DNA from: Vannielia litorea
GTDB taxonomy: Bacteria > Pseudomonadota > Alphaproteobacteria > Rhodobacterales > Rhodobacteraceae
DNA: 41,440 nucleotides
Reading direction: 5' to 3'
Assembly: GCF_018424695.1 (NCBI RefSeq)
Contig: NZ_QTNQ01000034.1
Span: forward strand, 1 to 41,440
Each line of letters begins with the position of its first letter. Positions within the stretch are counted from its first letter, which is position 1. The position numbers were made by a program, and so were the translations under genes. Under the pieces are notes generated by a model, which was not told the origin of the DNA, did no database searches, and saw only the letters and a list, made by a program, of their open reading frames with translations. Positions 8,502 through 17,114 of the stretch are shown here, piece by piece.

Positions 8502-8519
8502 AATTCATTTACGTGAATT
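8502..8519. promoter_or_regulatory. Candidate SoxR operator in the soxW-soxX gap
   Basis: The 18-bp sequence AATTCATTTACGTGAATT has perfect 6-bp arms (AATTCA and TGAATT) and a 6-bp spacer, typical of an ArsR-family site. It lies upstream of soxX. In Paracoccus pantotrophus the repressor SoxR is known to bind the soxW-soxX and soxS-soxV intergenic regions, which matches this position. Binding here is inferred. Confidence 0.7.
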
Positions 8520-8546
8520 AGTGATTATGTTGCAGTGCAGCATGGC

Positions 8547-9104
8547 TCATCCGGCCTGCTCGGAAAACTTGCGAGCATGATACTTTTGAAAGGGTTCGTC
8601 GCCATCGTAGCCCTTTTCGAGCACCCAGTTGAGCAGGTTCACGGTGGTCCACTTACCGAAGGCTCCGGGCATCGTGACAACCGCCGCCTGTGCGCCGGTC
8701 TGCCCCTCTTCCACGGATTCGGGGAAAAAGAGAATCGTCGGGGTGAAGAGCGCGTTCCAGCGTTTGACCATGTCTTTCTCGGCCATGGACTCGCCGTCGA
8801 AATCCGTGACCTCAATGTCACCGAACATGTTCAACTGGACGACGAAGTAGTTGTCTTCGATCAGCTGTTTCACAACCGGGTCGGAGAAGACCTCTTCGTG
8901 CATCTTCTTGCAATAGATGCAGCCCCTTTGCTCGATGATGACCATGAAGCGCTTGCCCTCGGCACCCGCTTCAGACAGGTCCTCACTCATGTCCTTGAAG
9001 GTGTCGCGGAACCAGGGCTCCTTGTACAGCCCATCGTCGCCGATTTCAGCGTGGGCGGCGCTGGCCACGAGAAGGGCCGCGAAGAGGGTGAGCAGGCGTT
9101 TCAT
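8547..9104 (-). CDS. soxW: SoxW, periplasmic thioredoxin
   Basis: A 185-residue protein with a Sec signal (about 1-19, ending HAE) and a thioredoxin-type redox motif, EQRGCIYCKKM (CxxC with Ile-Tyr between). A cis-Pro segment is visible at FTPTILFF. SoxW receives electrons from the membrane protein SoxV, encoded 15 bp upstream, and feeds them to periplasmic Sox partners. It is separated from soxX by the operator-bearing gap. Confidence 0.92.
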   Translation of the reverse strand: MKRLLTLFAALLVASAAHAEIGDDGLYKEPWFRDTFKDMSEDLSEAGAEGKRFMVIIEQRGCIYCKKMHEEVFSDPVVKQLIEDNYFVVQLNMFGDIEVTDFDGESMAEKDMVKRWNALFTPTILFFPESVEEGQTGAQAAVVTMPGAFGKWTTVNLLNWVLEKGYDGDEPFQKYHARKFSEQAG

Positions 9105-9119
9105 CTGGGTCTCCCGTTG

Positions 9120-9857
9120 CTAGCTGGTGAAGACCGGGAACTTCTCGATCAGCCACCAGGCGATGGCGTTGACGGTCCCGGTGAGAATTAGGACGGCGAA
9201 GAGGATGAGCAAGACGCCCATGACCTTCTCCATCTTGCCGAGGTGCTTTTTGAAGCTCCCGGCAAACTGCATGAAGGGCGCGGTGAACAGAGCGGCAATG
9301 ATGAAGGGCAGCACCATGCCCGCGCCGAAGACGTTGACCATGAGCAGCCCGCGCCAGGCGGTCTCGTCTGTGGAGGCCATCATGAAGACGCCGGTGAGTA
9401 CGCCGCCGACGCAGGGCGTCCACCCCGCCATGAAGGCGAGGCCGACGAGGTAGGAAGACCAGATCGTCATGTTGGAAGTGTCGCCCGCGTCCATCTGGAG
9501 AGTGCGGTCGAGGAAGCCGATGCGATAGACGCCGAGGAAGTGCAGGCCCATGATGAGCACCAGCGCCCCGGCGGCATAGCGGAAGTAGTCGATATAGGTT
9601 TTGAACAGCTCGGAGATGGCAAAGGCCCCTGCCCCGAGGATGGCAAAAACGGTCATCATGCCGAGCGAGAACATGATGGCGGAGGCGATCAGGCGGAGCC
9701 GCGCGCCGCGCGCCAGGGTGCCGTCGGCCGAGATTTCTGACATGCCGACGCCCGCCATGTAGGACAGGTAGAAGGGCACGATGGGCAGCACGCAGGGGGA
9801 GAAGAACACCACCAGCCCGCCGATGAACGCACTCCAGATGCCGACGTCGAGCAGCAT
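9120..9857 (-). CDS. soxV: SoxV, CcdA/DsbD-type membrane electron transporter
   Basis: A 245-residue polytopic protein with about six hydrophobic segments. The two conserved membrane Cys-Pro motifs are visible as FFSPCVLPIVPFYLSYMAG near residue 21 and MAGWTPCVGGVLTG in the middle. It moves reductant from cytoplasmic thioredoxin to periplasmic SoxW. The ATG at 9857 has a GGAGGAGG site. It is divergent from soxS, with only 60 bp between the start codons. Confidence 0.93.
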   Translation of the reverse strand: MLLDVGIWSAFIGGLVVFFSPCVLPIVPFYLSYMAGVGMSEISADGTLARGARLRLIASAIMFSLGMMTVFAILGAGAFAISELFKTYIDYFRYAAGALVLIMGLHFLGVYRIGFLDRTLQMDAGDTSNMTIWSSYLVGLAFMAGWTPCVGGVLTGVFMMASTDETAWRGLLMVNVFGAGMVLPFIIAALFTAPFMQFAGSFKKHLGKMEKVMGVLLILFAVLILTGTVNAIAWWLIEKFPVFTS

Positions 9858-9903
9858 GACCCCTCCTCCCTGATTGCGGGCCTTGTTCTGGACCCATTAT
9901 CAT

Positions 9904-9919
9904 ATTATGTTTGTTGAAT
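9904..9919. promoter_or_regulatory. Imperfect SoxR-operator-like repeat in the soxV-soxS gap
   Basis: ATTAT-GTTTGT-TGAAT matches the perfect site near soxX in its right half and in three of five bases of the left half, with the same 6-bp spacer. It overlaps the first possible soxS start codon. The position fits the second SoxR-bound region known in Paracoccus, but the match is weak. Confidence 0.35.
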
Positions 9920-10331
9920 GGAACGTCAATCGGGATCGATGCCGCTGTGGCTCTCGGCCCTTCTCCTGACCTTCGCGCTCACGGTCCTGCCGGCACTGGC
10001 ACGGGCCGAAACCGTGTTGGTCATGGTGGAGGAGGAGGGCTGTGCGTGGTGCGCGCGGTGGAACAAGGAGATCGGGCCGATCTACGCCAAAACGCCCGAG
10101 GGCCGTGCTGCGCCGCTGCGCCGCGAGATGATCGGCGCGCCACCGGAGGACATCGCGTTTGACCGGGGGCTGCATTTTACGCCAACATTCGTGCTGGTGC
10201 GCGATGGTGCCGAGCTGGGCCGGATCGAGGGATACCCGGGCGAGGATTTCTTCTGGGGGCTGCTGGGGCAGCTGATGGAACAAAGCGGCGTGGCCCTGCC
10301 CGCCGAAACAAATGAGGGTGAGACCGGCTGA
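9918..10331 (+). CDS. soxS: SoxS, periplasmic thioredoxin-like reductase
   Basis: A 137-residue protein with a signal anchor or signal peptide (LWLSALLLTFALTVLPALA) and a redox motif in EEGCAWCARWNKE. In the family SoxS reactivates SoxY by reducing off-pathway disulfides. The first ATG (9918) lacks a ribosome site and overlaps an operator-like repeat; the ATG at 9939 would give 130 residues and a cleaner signal peptide and is an equally good start. It leads the divergent soxS-soxR-soxT unit. Confidence 0.88.
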   Translation: MERQSGSMPLWLSALLLTFALTVLPALARAETVLVMVEEEGCAWCARWNKEIGPIYAKTPEGRAAPLRREMIGAPPEDIAFDRGLHFTPTFVLVRDGAELGRIEGYPGEDFFWGLLGQLMEQSGVALPAETNEGETG

Positions 10332-10370
10332 GGCCGGGCGCGTGGGATGAGAGCCGAGGGAACCGACAAC

Positions 10371-10721
10371 ATGCTGGACGAAAAGCCGAACCTTCCGGTG
10401 TTCGACAAGAACATGTGCGCCGAGGACATGGACAGGATGGTGGCCAACGCGACGGCGGCGGCGAACTTCCTGAAGGCGATAAGCCATGAGGGCCGCCTGA
10501 TGATCCTTTGCCACCTCGCGACCGGCGAGAAGACGGTGACCGAGCTGGAAGAGCTTCTGAGCGCCCGGCAGGCCGCCGTGTCGCAGCAGCTTTCGCGGCT
10601 TCGGCTCGAAGGGCTGGTGACGCCGCGCCGCGACGGCAAGGCGATTTACTACAGCCTCGCCGACGACCGCCCGAAGAAGATGATGGAAGTCGTCTACGAG
10701 ATGTTCTGCAAGGAGGGCTGA
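10371..10721 (+). CDS. soxR: SoxR, ArsR-family sulfur-responsive repressor
   Basis: The start is placed at the ATG 10371 (GAGGGA site), giving 116 residues; an ATG at 10347 would add eight. A winged-helix core is clear: TVTELEELLSARQAAVSQQLSRLRLEGLV, then the wing TPRRDGKAIYYSLAD. Cys47 and Cys113 have the same 66-residue separation as the persulfide-sensing pair C41/C107 of SqrR, and Cys16 sits near the position of its C9. I infer repression of the sox genes that is relieved when the pair forms a per- or polysulfide link. Confidence 0.9.
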   Translation: MLDEKPNLPVFDKNMCAEDMDRMVANATAAANFLKAISHEGRLMILCHLATGEKTVTELEELLSARQAAVSQQLSRLRLEGLVTPRRDGKAIYYSLADDRPKKMMEVVYEMFCKEG

Positions 10722-10763
10722 CCGGCCCATTGCGGATGTCCGGAGCTTTGGGAGGAGAGCCGG

Positions 10764-11834
10764 GTGTTCGAAACACTTCTCGACAGGATCGGTGATGCCA
10801 ACGCCGTGGCCCTCGTGGGGCTTGCGGGCGGTATCCTGCTGGGCCTCGCGGCGCGGGTGGGCCGCTTTTGCACGCTCGGCGCCATCGAAGACCTGCTTTA
10901 TGCCGGAGACAGCCGCCGCCTGCGGATGTGGGCGCTGGCCATCGGCACCGCCGTCGTGGGCGTGGCTCTCGCGCGCGCCGGCGGGCACTTCGACCCGACG
11001 GAAACGCTTTACCTGACCCGCGTGTGGGGGCCGCTCGGCAGCATCGTGGGCGGGCTGATGTTTGGCTACGGAATGGCGATTGCGGGCAATTGCGGCTACG
11101 GCGCGCTGGCCCGGCTGGGCGGCGGCGACCTGCGCGGCTTCATCATTGTGCTCGTCATGGGCCTCTCGGCCTATGCGGTGCTGTCCGGCCCGCTGGCGCG
11201 GGCCCGCGTGTGGCTGTTTCCGGTGGAAGACATGGCCGTGCAGCCGCAGGGCTTTGCCGAAAGCCTTGGCGGCGCGGCGGGCGTCTCGCCGGTGGCGGTG
11301 GCCCTCGCATTCGGCCTTGTCCTGCTCGCCCTCGGGCTCGCGAGCCGGGAGATGCTGCGCTCGCCCGGGCACATCGGCTGGGGCATCGGGGTGGGGCTTG
11401 CGGTGCTCTCGGGCTGGATCGGCACCTACTGGGTGGCGCACACCGGCTTCGCGGGAGAGCGGATTGCCACCCATACCTTCTCTCAGCCGCTGGGCGACAC
11501 GATCTTCTGGGTGATGACGGCGAGCGGCAACACCCTGTCGTTCAGCGTGGGCTCGGTGGTGGGGGTGCTCATAGGGGCCTTTGCGGGCTCGCTCTTCAAG
11601 GGGCATTTTCGCTGGGAGGCCTGCGAAGATCCGCGCGAGCTGAAGCGGCAGATGATCGGCGCGGCGCTCATGGGCCCCGGCGCGGTTCTGGCGGTGGGCT
11701 GCTCGGTGGGTCAGGGGATCAGCGCCTTCTCGGTGCTGGCCTGGTCGGCGCCGGTGACCTTCGCCGCGATCTTCGCGGGCGCGGCGCTGGGGCTGAAGCA
11801 ACTCATTTCAGGCTTCCATACGGCGCGGGGATAG
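10764..11834 (+). CDS. soxT: SoxT, YeeE/YedE-family sulfur-compound transporter
   Basis: A 356-residue polytopic membrane protein of the YeeE/YedE (TsuA) family starting at GTG 10764 after GGAGGA. Signature Cys motifs occur at ARVGRFCTLGAIED, AIAGNCGYGALARLGGGDL and LAVGCSVGQGISAFSVLAW. TsuA homologues take up thiosulfate through a Cys relay, and soxT genes sit beside soxRS in Paracoccus. The role here, importing or relaying a sulfur signal for SoxR or supplying sulfur to the cytoplasm, is inference. Confidence 0.88.
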   Translation: MFETLLDRIGDANAVALVGLAGGILLGLAARVGRFCTLGAIEDLLYAGDSRRLRMWALAIGTAVVGVALARAGGHFDPTETLYLTRVWGPLGSIVGGLMFGYGMAIAGNCGYGALARLGGGDLRGFIIVLVMGLSAYAVLSGPLARARVWLFPVEDMAVQPQGFAESLGGAAGVSPVAVALAFGLVLLALGLASREMLRSPGHIGWGIGVGLAVLSGWIGTYWVAHTGFAGERIATHTFSQPLGDTIFWVMTASGNTLSFSVGSVVGVLIGAFAGSLFKGHFRWEACEDPRELKRQMIGAALMGPGAVLAVGCSVGQGISAFSVLAWSAPVTFAAIFAGAALGLKQLISGFHTARG

Positions 11835-11849
11835 CCGACAAAGCCTGTC

Positions 11850-13433
11850 ATGACAGACACGGGCAAAAAGCGCCGGATCGCGATTATCGGGATGGGGCCG
11901 CGGGGCCTTGGCGCGGCGGAGGCGCTGGCGGCGCGCGCGGCGGGCCTGCGGGTGGAGGTGTTCGACCCGGTGCAGCCCTGGGGCGCAGGGCCGAACTTTG
12001 CCCCCGGCGAGAGCCCGCTTTGCCTGCTGAACCTGCCTGTGCGCGAGGTGCGGATCGACGGCAGCGCCTTTGGCGACTGGCTCGGCAAAGGGCCGGAGGT
12101 GTTTCCGCCCCGGGCCGATCTGGGCCGGTTCTTTGCCGCGCGCTTCGAGGCGCTGGCCGCGCGGATGAGCCTTGTGATGCACGCGCCGCGGTTGGAGGCG
12201 ATCGAGCGTCGCGATGGCGCGTGGTGGCTGCGCGCGGGCGAAACACACGGCCCCTTCGACGAAGTGCTGCTGACCCAGGGCCAGGCCGAGAGCGCGCCCG
12301 ATCCGCAGCTGGCCCGTTGGAAGGACCACGCCGAGGCCCACGACCTGCCGCTGCGGCCGGCCTACCCCGGCACTGCCCTGCGCGAGGCGGCGGAGGGTTG
12401 GGCCGGAAAGGTTGTGGGGCTGCGCGGCCTGGGCCTTTCGACCCTGGATGTGCTGCGGCTGCTGACGCTGGGCCAGGGCGGGAGGTTCGAGGGCGACAGC
12501 TACGTGAGATCGGGGCGTGAGCCTGCACGCATCCTGCCCTTCTCGCTTGATGGCCACGCCCCTGCGCCCAAGCCGGCAGACGCCGAGGTAGACGCCCGCT
12601 TTGATCCGCAGGAGGCAGAGACGGAGGCCTTCACGGCCGCGCTGGCGCAGGCCGTTGCCTTGCCGGCGGAGGCGGCGCTGGAGCGCCTGTGTGCAGCTTT
12701 GGAGGCCCCGGTGGCCCGGCTGTCTGGCGCGGGCGAGGCGCCGGTGCAGCGCTGGCTGGCAAAAGAGCGTGACGCCCCCGGAAGCCAGGAGACGCGGGGC
12801 GCGGTGGAGGCGCTGGAGGCCCATGTAGCCATGGCCCGGGGCGCACCGCCCGACATTGGCTATGCCCTGGGGCAGATCTGGCGCAAGTGGCAGAACGCGT
12901 TGCGGCGCGGCTTCAACCCGGCGCGTATGGCTCCGGAGACGGCGGCGGCGCTGCTGAAGTTCGACGACGGGCTGAAGCGCTTTTCCTACGGGCCGCCATT
13001 GCGCTCGGCCGAAGAATTGCTGGCGCTCATCGGCGCGGGCGTGGTGGATCTGCGGGCGGTGGATGACCCGGACATTCGGCTGGTGCCGGAGGGGTGGGTG
13101 CTGGATGGCGATGCCGCCACGCTCACGGCGGCGGCGATGGTGGACGCGGTGCTTCCCGCGCCCGCTCTCGCGCCGGTGACCGACCCGGCGCTGGTGGCGC
13201 TGCGCGCGGAAGGCTGGCTGCACGAGGTGGCGGAGGGGCTGGGCGCGGCAACCGCAGCCGACGGGCTTGCGCTGATGCCGGACGGGCGCCCCGCCCCCGG
13301 CCTCGCGGTGCTGGGCCGGATGGCCTCTGGCAGCGTGATTGCGGTGGACTCGATCCACGATTGTTTCGGTGCTGCGGCGGAGCGCTGGGCCGAGGGCGTG
13401 GCAGCCCGCGCCGAGGCCGCCACGCGCGACTGA
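11850..13433 (+). CDS. FAD/NAD(P)-binding protein next to the sox cluster
   Basis: A 527-residue protein with an N-terminal Rossmann dinucleotide motif (RIAIIGMGPRGLGAAEALA, about 8-26) and the pattern WGAGPNFAPGESPLCLLNLP, typical of the NAD_binding_9/YdhS-like family. A second glycine-rich segment (GKVVGLRGLGLSTLDVLRLL) lies near residue 190. There is no signal peptide, so it should be cytoplasmic. It starts 15 bp after soxT on the same strand and is probably co-transcribed. The substrate is unknown; co-regulation with sulfur oxidation is inferred from position only. Confidence 0.75.
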   Translation: MTDTGKKRRIAIIGMGPRGLGAAEALAARAAGLRVEVFDPVQPWGAGPNFAPGESPLCLLNLPVREVRIDGSAFGDWLGKGPEVFPPRADLGRFFAARFEALAARMSLVMHAPRLEAIERRDGAWWLRAGETHGPFDEVLLTQGQAESAPDPQLARWKDHAEAHDLPLRPAYPGTALREAAEGWAGKVVGLRGLGLSTLDVLRLLTLGQGGRFEGDSYVRSGREPARILPFSLDGHAPAPKPADAEVDARFDPQEAETEAFTAALAQAVALPAEAALERLCAALEAPVARLSGAGEAPVQRWLAKERDAPGSQETRGAVEALEAHVAMARGAPPDIGYALGQIWRKWQNALRRGFNPARMAPETAAALLKFDDGLKRFSYGPPLRSAEELLALIGAGVVDLRAVDDPDIRLVPEGWVLDGDAATLTAAAMVDAVLPAPALAPVTDPALVALRAEGWLHEVAEGLGAATAADGLALMPDGRPAPGLAVLGRMASGSVIAVDSIHDCFGAAAERWAEGVAARAEAATRD

Positions 13434-13625
13434 CGCCAGGGCGTAACGGCCTTTTTTTGCAGGACGCCGAAGTGATTTTGCCACCCGCACCGGGACGTCC
13501 GCGTGCATCCCTCGCCATCGAATGATTTCACCCGCAAACGCCCCGCAAAGGACGCAATCCCGCCACCTTTTGTTTCCAGATTGGTGACAAACACGGCGGT
13601 GAGACGCGACGGAGAAGGGGCACAG

Positions 13626-15176
13626 ATGCAGACGGGTTCAACGCTCGTATCAGACAGTTCGGACCGTGGCCGATTGGCCCGTGCGGGCCAGTCTGCGCTG
13701 CTTCCGGCCCTGCTTGCCCTACTCGTCGGCGGATTGGTTCAGGCGCAGACCTACCTCAACCATGACGTGGCCTGGGTGCTCAACTCGTCGGAGCGGCTGC
13801 TTGACGGCGGCACCTTCGGACGCGAGATCGTTGCCGCCAACCCGCCGCTGATCTGGTGGCTGAACGCGCCCGTGGCCGGGCTGGCGCGGCTGCTGGGCAC
13901 CGAGCCGGTGGAGACCTTCCGCGCGGTCGTGCTGGTGCTGCTGGCGCTGAGCCTTGGCGCCTTCAACCGTGCCCTGCCCGCCTCTCTCTCCCCTGCCCGC
14001 CGGGCCGCACTGCTGACCGGGCTCGCGCTGGTGTTGACGCTTGGCGCAGGCCGCGACTTTGGGCAGCGCGAGCATCTGGCGGTGGCGCTCTGCCTGCCGT
14101 GGCTGATGCTGATGGCGGCGCGGGCCGAGGCGCGCACGGTGTCGCCACTGGCCGCCATGCTGGCGGGGCTGGCAGCGGGTGTTGGCATTTGCTTCAAGCC
14201 GCATTTCCTGGCCGTGCCGGTGCTGGTGGGGCTCTATGCGATGGCCCGGCGGCGCAGCCTGCGCCCGGTGTTGACGCTGGAGAACCTCCTGATCGTGCTG
14301 ACGGGCGTGGCCTATGTGGCCGCGACCTGGCTCTTCGCCCGGCCCTATCTGGCCGAGGTGGTGCCGCTGATCTCGCAGGTTTACTGGGGCTTCAGCCACT
14401 CGATGCTTCAGGTTGTCCTGAGCCAGCCCCTGCCCTTGGCGCTCTGCGTCGTGGCGCTGGCGGCGGCGCTTGGGCGCGGACGCCCGGCTGCCGCGATGGT
14501 GATTGCGCTGGCGGCGGCGGGCTTCCTCGTTGCTGCGCTGGCACAGGCGAAGGGCTATAGCTACCACTTTTACCCGGTCACCGCGCTGGCGCTTCTGTCG
14601 CTCGCCCTGAGCGCGCTCCACCACGCCCCCGCCCGGCTGGTGGCGGGTGGAGCGCTGGCGCTGGGGCTGGCGCTGCTGGCGGTTCAGAGCACGGTTGCGT
14701 TGAGCTACCGCATGGCGGGCGGCGCCTATGGCACCGCCACCGCCTGCCTTGTGGGCATGGTGCAACAGAACTTGCCCGAGGGCGGCGGCTTCATGGCCTT
14801 CTCGACCCACCCCTACCCCGGCTTCCCGGTGGCGAACTACAGCCACCGCCGCTGGGTCGCCGCCACCAACAGCCGCCTTTACCTGCCCGCCATCGTGCGG
14901 CTGCGGGCGCAGGGCGACCTCACGCCCGAGGCGGCCCGGGTGCTGGCGCTGGCCGAGCAGGCCGAACGCGCCGCCGCGCTGAAAGACATGGGCCAGAACC
15001 CCGCGCTGGTGCTGATCGACGCCCGCGAGGGCCGCCACGCCATCGGCACCCTGCCGATGGACTTCGAAGCCTTCTACACCGAAGACCCCGCCTTTGCGCA
15101 GGTCTGGTCGGGTTATCAAGAAATCAACTCCTGTGTGCCAGGCATACGGGCCTTCAAGCTGACCGAGGGAGCCTGA
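13626..15176 (+). CDS. Polytopic GT-C-type glycosyltransferase-like membrane protein
   Basis: The start is placed at ATG 13626, preceded by GAAGGGG, giving 516 residues; an upstream start would add an unlikely 41-residue leader. The protein has many hydrophobic helices with an early acidic loop (LNHDVAWVLNSSERLLDGG), the arrangement of GT39/GT83-like enzymes that use polyprenyl-phosphate sugars. A soluble C-terminal part follows (from about 400). It is 3 bp from a GT2 gene that may supply the lipid-linked donor. The sugar and acceptor cannot be read from the sequence. Confidence 0.65.
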   Translation: MQTGSTLVSDSSDRGRLARAGQSALLPALLALLVGGLVQAQTYLNHDVAWVLNSSERLLDGGTFGREIVAANPPLIWWLNAPVAGLARLLGTEPVETFRAVVLVLLALSLGAFNRALPASLSPARRAALLTGLALVLTLGAGRDFGQREHLAVALCLPWLMLMAARAEARTVSPLAAMLAGLAAGVGICFKPHFLAVPVLVGLYAMARRRSLRPVLTLENLLIVLTGVAYVAATWLFARPYLAEVVPLISQVYWGFSHSMLQVVLSQPLPLALCVVALAAALGRGRPAAAMVIALAAAGFLVAALAQAKGYSYHFYPVTALALLSLALSALHHAPARLVAGGALALGLALLAVQSTVALSYRMAGGAYGTATACLVGMVQQNLPEGGGFMAFSTHPYPGFPVANYSHRRWVAATNSRLYLPAIVRLRAQGDLTPEAARVLALAEQAERAAALKDMGQNPALVLIDAREGRHAIGTLPMDFEAFYTEDPAFAQVWSGYQEINSCVPGIRAFKLTEGA

Positions 15177-15179
15177 ACC

Positions 15180-16229
15180 ATGCGCAGCTCACCGCTTTCC
15201 AACACCGCCGTCGTGATCCCCTGCTACAAGGCCGCGGGCAGCATTCGCGCTGTCGTCGCCGAGGTGCCCGAGGGGATCGGGCGGATCTATTGCGTGAACG
15301 ATGCCAGCCCCGACAATCTGGCAGAAGTGTTGGCCGAACTCGCCGCCGATGACCCGCGCGTGCAGGTGGTGACCCATGAGGTGAACGGCGGTGTGGGCGC
15401 GGCCACAGTCACCGGCTACCGCGCGGCGATCGAGGGCGGCGCGAAGGTGATCGTGAAGCTCGACAGCGACGGGCAGATGGACCCGCGCCTGATACCGGCG
15501 CTGATCGAGCCGATCCTGCGGGGCGAGGCGGATTACGTGAAGGGCAACCGCTTCTTCGATATCGCCGGCGTTCAGAAAATGCCAACCGTGCGGCTGATCG
15601 GCAATGCGGGCCTGTCGTTCATGAGCAAGCTCTCCTCCGGCCTCTGGCACCTGTTCGACCCGACCAACGGCTTCACCGCGATCCACGCCGACGTGGCCGC
15701 GATTCTGCCGCTGGACAAGCTGCACAAGCGCTACTTCTTCGAGAGCGATCTGCTGTTCCGCCTCGGCACCGTCGGCGCGGCGGTGAGCGACGTGCCGATG
15801 GAGGCCGTCTATGGCGACGAGAAGAGCGGGCTCAGCGAGCTGGACGCGCTGCTGAAATTTCCGTGGCTGCATGCGCGCAACCTGTTCACGCGCGTCTTCT
15901 ACAACTACTTCCTGCGCGGTTTTTCCACCGCCTCGCTGATGCTGCTGGTGGGCAGCCTGCTGTTTGTCTTCGGAGGCATCTACGGCGTGACCCAGTGGAT
16001 CGAGAGCGCGCGCACGGGCGTGCCGGCGACGGCGGGCACCGTCATGCTCAGCGCCTTTCCGGTGTTGCTGGGGGTGCAGATGTTGCTCAACTTCCTCGGC
16101 CACGACGTGAGCGCCTCGCAGCGCCCGGCGTTGCATCCGCATATCGCGCGGGTGCGCGTGCTGAAAGCGCGGCCCATGGGGGCGAAAGCGCCCGAAGCAG
16201 AGACGCTGGCCGCGACCGGCACACGGTAG
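15180..16229 (+). CDS. GT2 family glycosyltransferase (polyprenyl-phosphate mannose synthase-like)
   Basis: A 349-residue protein with an N-terminal GT-A domain: AVVIPCYKAAGSIRAVV, the nucleotide-binding YCVNDASPDN, and the metal-binding VIVKLDSDGQMDPRLIP. Two membrane helices follow near 240-300 (FSTASLMLLVGSLLFVFGGI and TVMLSAFPVLLGVQMLLNF). This matches DPM1/GtrB-like enzymes that load a sugar onto polyprenyl phosphate on the cytoplasmic face. It is likely coupled to the membrane glycosyltransferase encoded upstream. It converges on the flippase-like gene, with 3 bp between the stops. Confidence 0.82.
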   Translation: MRSSPLSNTAVVIPCYKAAGSIRAVVAEVPEGIGRIYCVNDASPDNLAEVLAELAADDPRVQVVTHEVNGGVGAATVTGYRAAIEGGAKVIVKLDSDGQMDPRLIPALIEPILRGEADYVKGNRFFDIAGVQKMPTVRLIGNAGLSFMSKLSSGLWHLFDPTNGFTAIHADVAAILPLDKLHKRYFFESDLLFRLGTVGAAVSDVPMEAVYGDEKSGLSELDALLKFPWLHARNLFTRVFYNYFLRGFSTASLMLLVGSLLFVFGGIYGVTQWIESARTGVPATAGTVMLSAFPVLLGVQMLLNFLGHDVSASQRPALHPHIARVRVLKARPMGAKAPEAETLAATGTR

Positions 16230-16232
16230 GGT

Positions 16233-17114
16233 TCAGCGCGGGGCGGCCCCGGCCAGCCGGGTTACCGCCTCGATCATCCCGCTTGCTGCGGCGTTGGAGA
16301 GCAGCAGAAGCGGCCGCGCGACAATGGCCACGGTCGCCGCCTCGGCCAATGGCATGCCGAGAAATACCAGCACCCCCGCCGCGCCGGCCTCCGCCACGCC
16401 GAGCCCGGCAATCGAGAGCGCCAGCGCACCGGCCACGTTGAGCCCCGCCAGCATCACCCAGGCCTCGAACGGCCCCAGCGGATGGCCCGCCGCCGCGAAG
16501 CCCGCCATGATCCCGCCCGAGGCGGTCAGCCAGAGCAGCAGCGTGAGCAGCGCGGCGGGAAGGCGGTTGGGCGGGGCCACGTGCTCAGGCGGCGGCGCCT
16601 TGCGGATGCGGCGAAGCAGGCGCCCGGCAAGGGCCACGGTGATATCGGAGAAGTAGAGCGCGGCGAAGAAGAGCACCGCCCCCGCCCCGGCCAGCAATGG
16701 TAGGTGCCCAGTGCCCGCAAGCCCGGCGCAGCCCAGCCCCAGGACGGCGCAGATATCTCGCAGCCGCGCCCCGGCGATCAGCGCCGCTGCCGGGACGGTG
16801 CCCAGGCCCACCATGCGCCTTGCAAGCAGCGGAAAGGCGAGATCACCCGCGCCGGAGGGCGAGAGGATGAACACCAGTTGGTGACGGCCAGCGAGCGCGA
16901 CCCAGCTGCCATGGCCCGCGCCGGTGGGCGGGGCCAGCAGGCGCAGCTGTGCGCCCCGCAGCGCCAGCACGGCAACATAGGCCGCGACAGCGGGCAGCAG
17001 CAGCACGGGGCGGATGGCGGAGAGGTCGATGGCGCCGACATCGGCAACCCAGAGCACCAGCGCCAGAAGCCCGGCGCTGATGGCAAGGGCGAAGGCGCTA
17101 CGCCTTGAGATCAT
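16233..17114 (-). CDS. Flippase-like integral membrane protein (YbhN/LPG synthase TM family)
   Basis: A start at ATG 17114 gives 293 residues beginning with MISRRSAFALAISAGLLALV; longer versions overlap the sulfotransferase gene further. About seven to eight hydrophobic helices are visible, with the family-like segment RHQLVFILSPSGAGDLAFP and the later SIAGLGVAEAGAAGVLVFLG. The ATG lies inside the 3' end of the sulfotransferase gene (17-bp overlap), so the two are translationally coupled. Proteins of this fold are proposed to move lipid-linked molecules; the specific substrate is unknown. Confidence 0.7.
   Translation of the reverse strand: MISRRSAFALAISAGLLALVLWVADVGAIDLSAIRPVLLLPAVAAYVAVLALRGAQLRLLAPPTGAGHGSWVALAGRHQLVFILSPSGAGDLAFPLLARRMVGLGTVPAAALIAGARLRDICAVLGLGCAGLAGTGHLPLLAGAGAVLFFAALYFSDITVALAGRLLRRIRKAPPPEHVAPPNRLPAALLTLLLWLTASGGIMAGFAAAGHPLGPFEAWVMLAGLNVAGALALSIAGLGVAEAGAAGVLVFLGMPLAEAATVAIVARPLLLLSNAAASGMIEAVTRLAGAAPR

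Noticed and set aside
9900..11801. A 633-codon minus-strand frame opposite soxS, soxR and soxT
   Set aside because: The translation is Arg/His/Ala-rich low-complexity sequence, antisense to genes with clear motifs and ribosome sites.
13434..13470. Possible terminator after the FAD/NAD(P)-binding gene (T-run at 13452-13459)
   Set aside because: A T-tract is present, but only a 3-5 bp stem can be drawn in front of it, so it is not supported as an intrinsic terminator.
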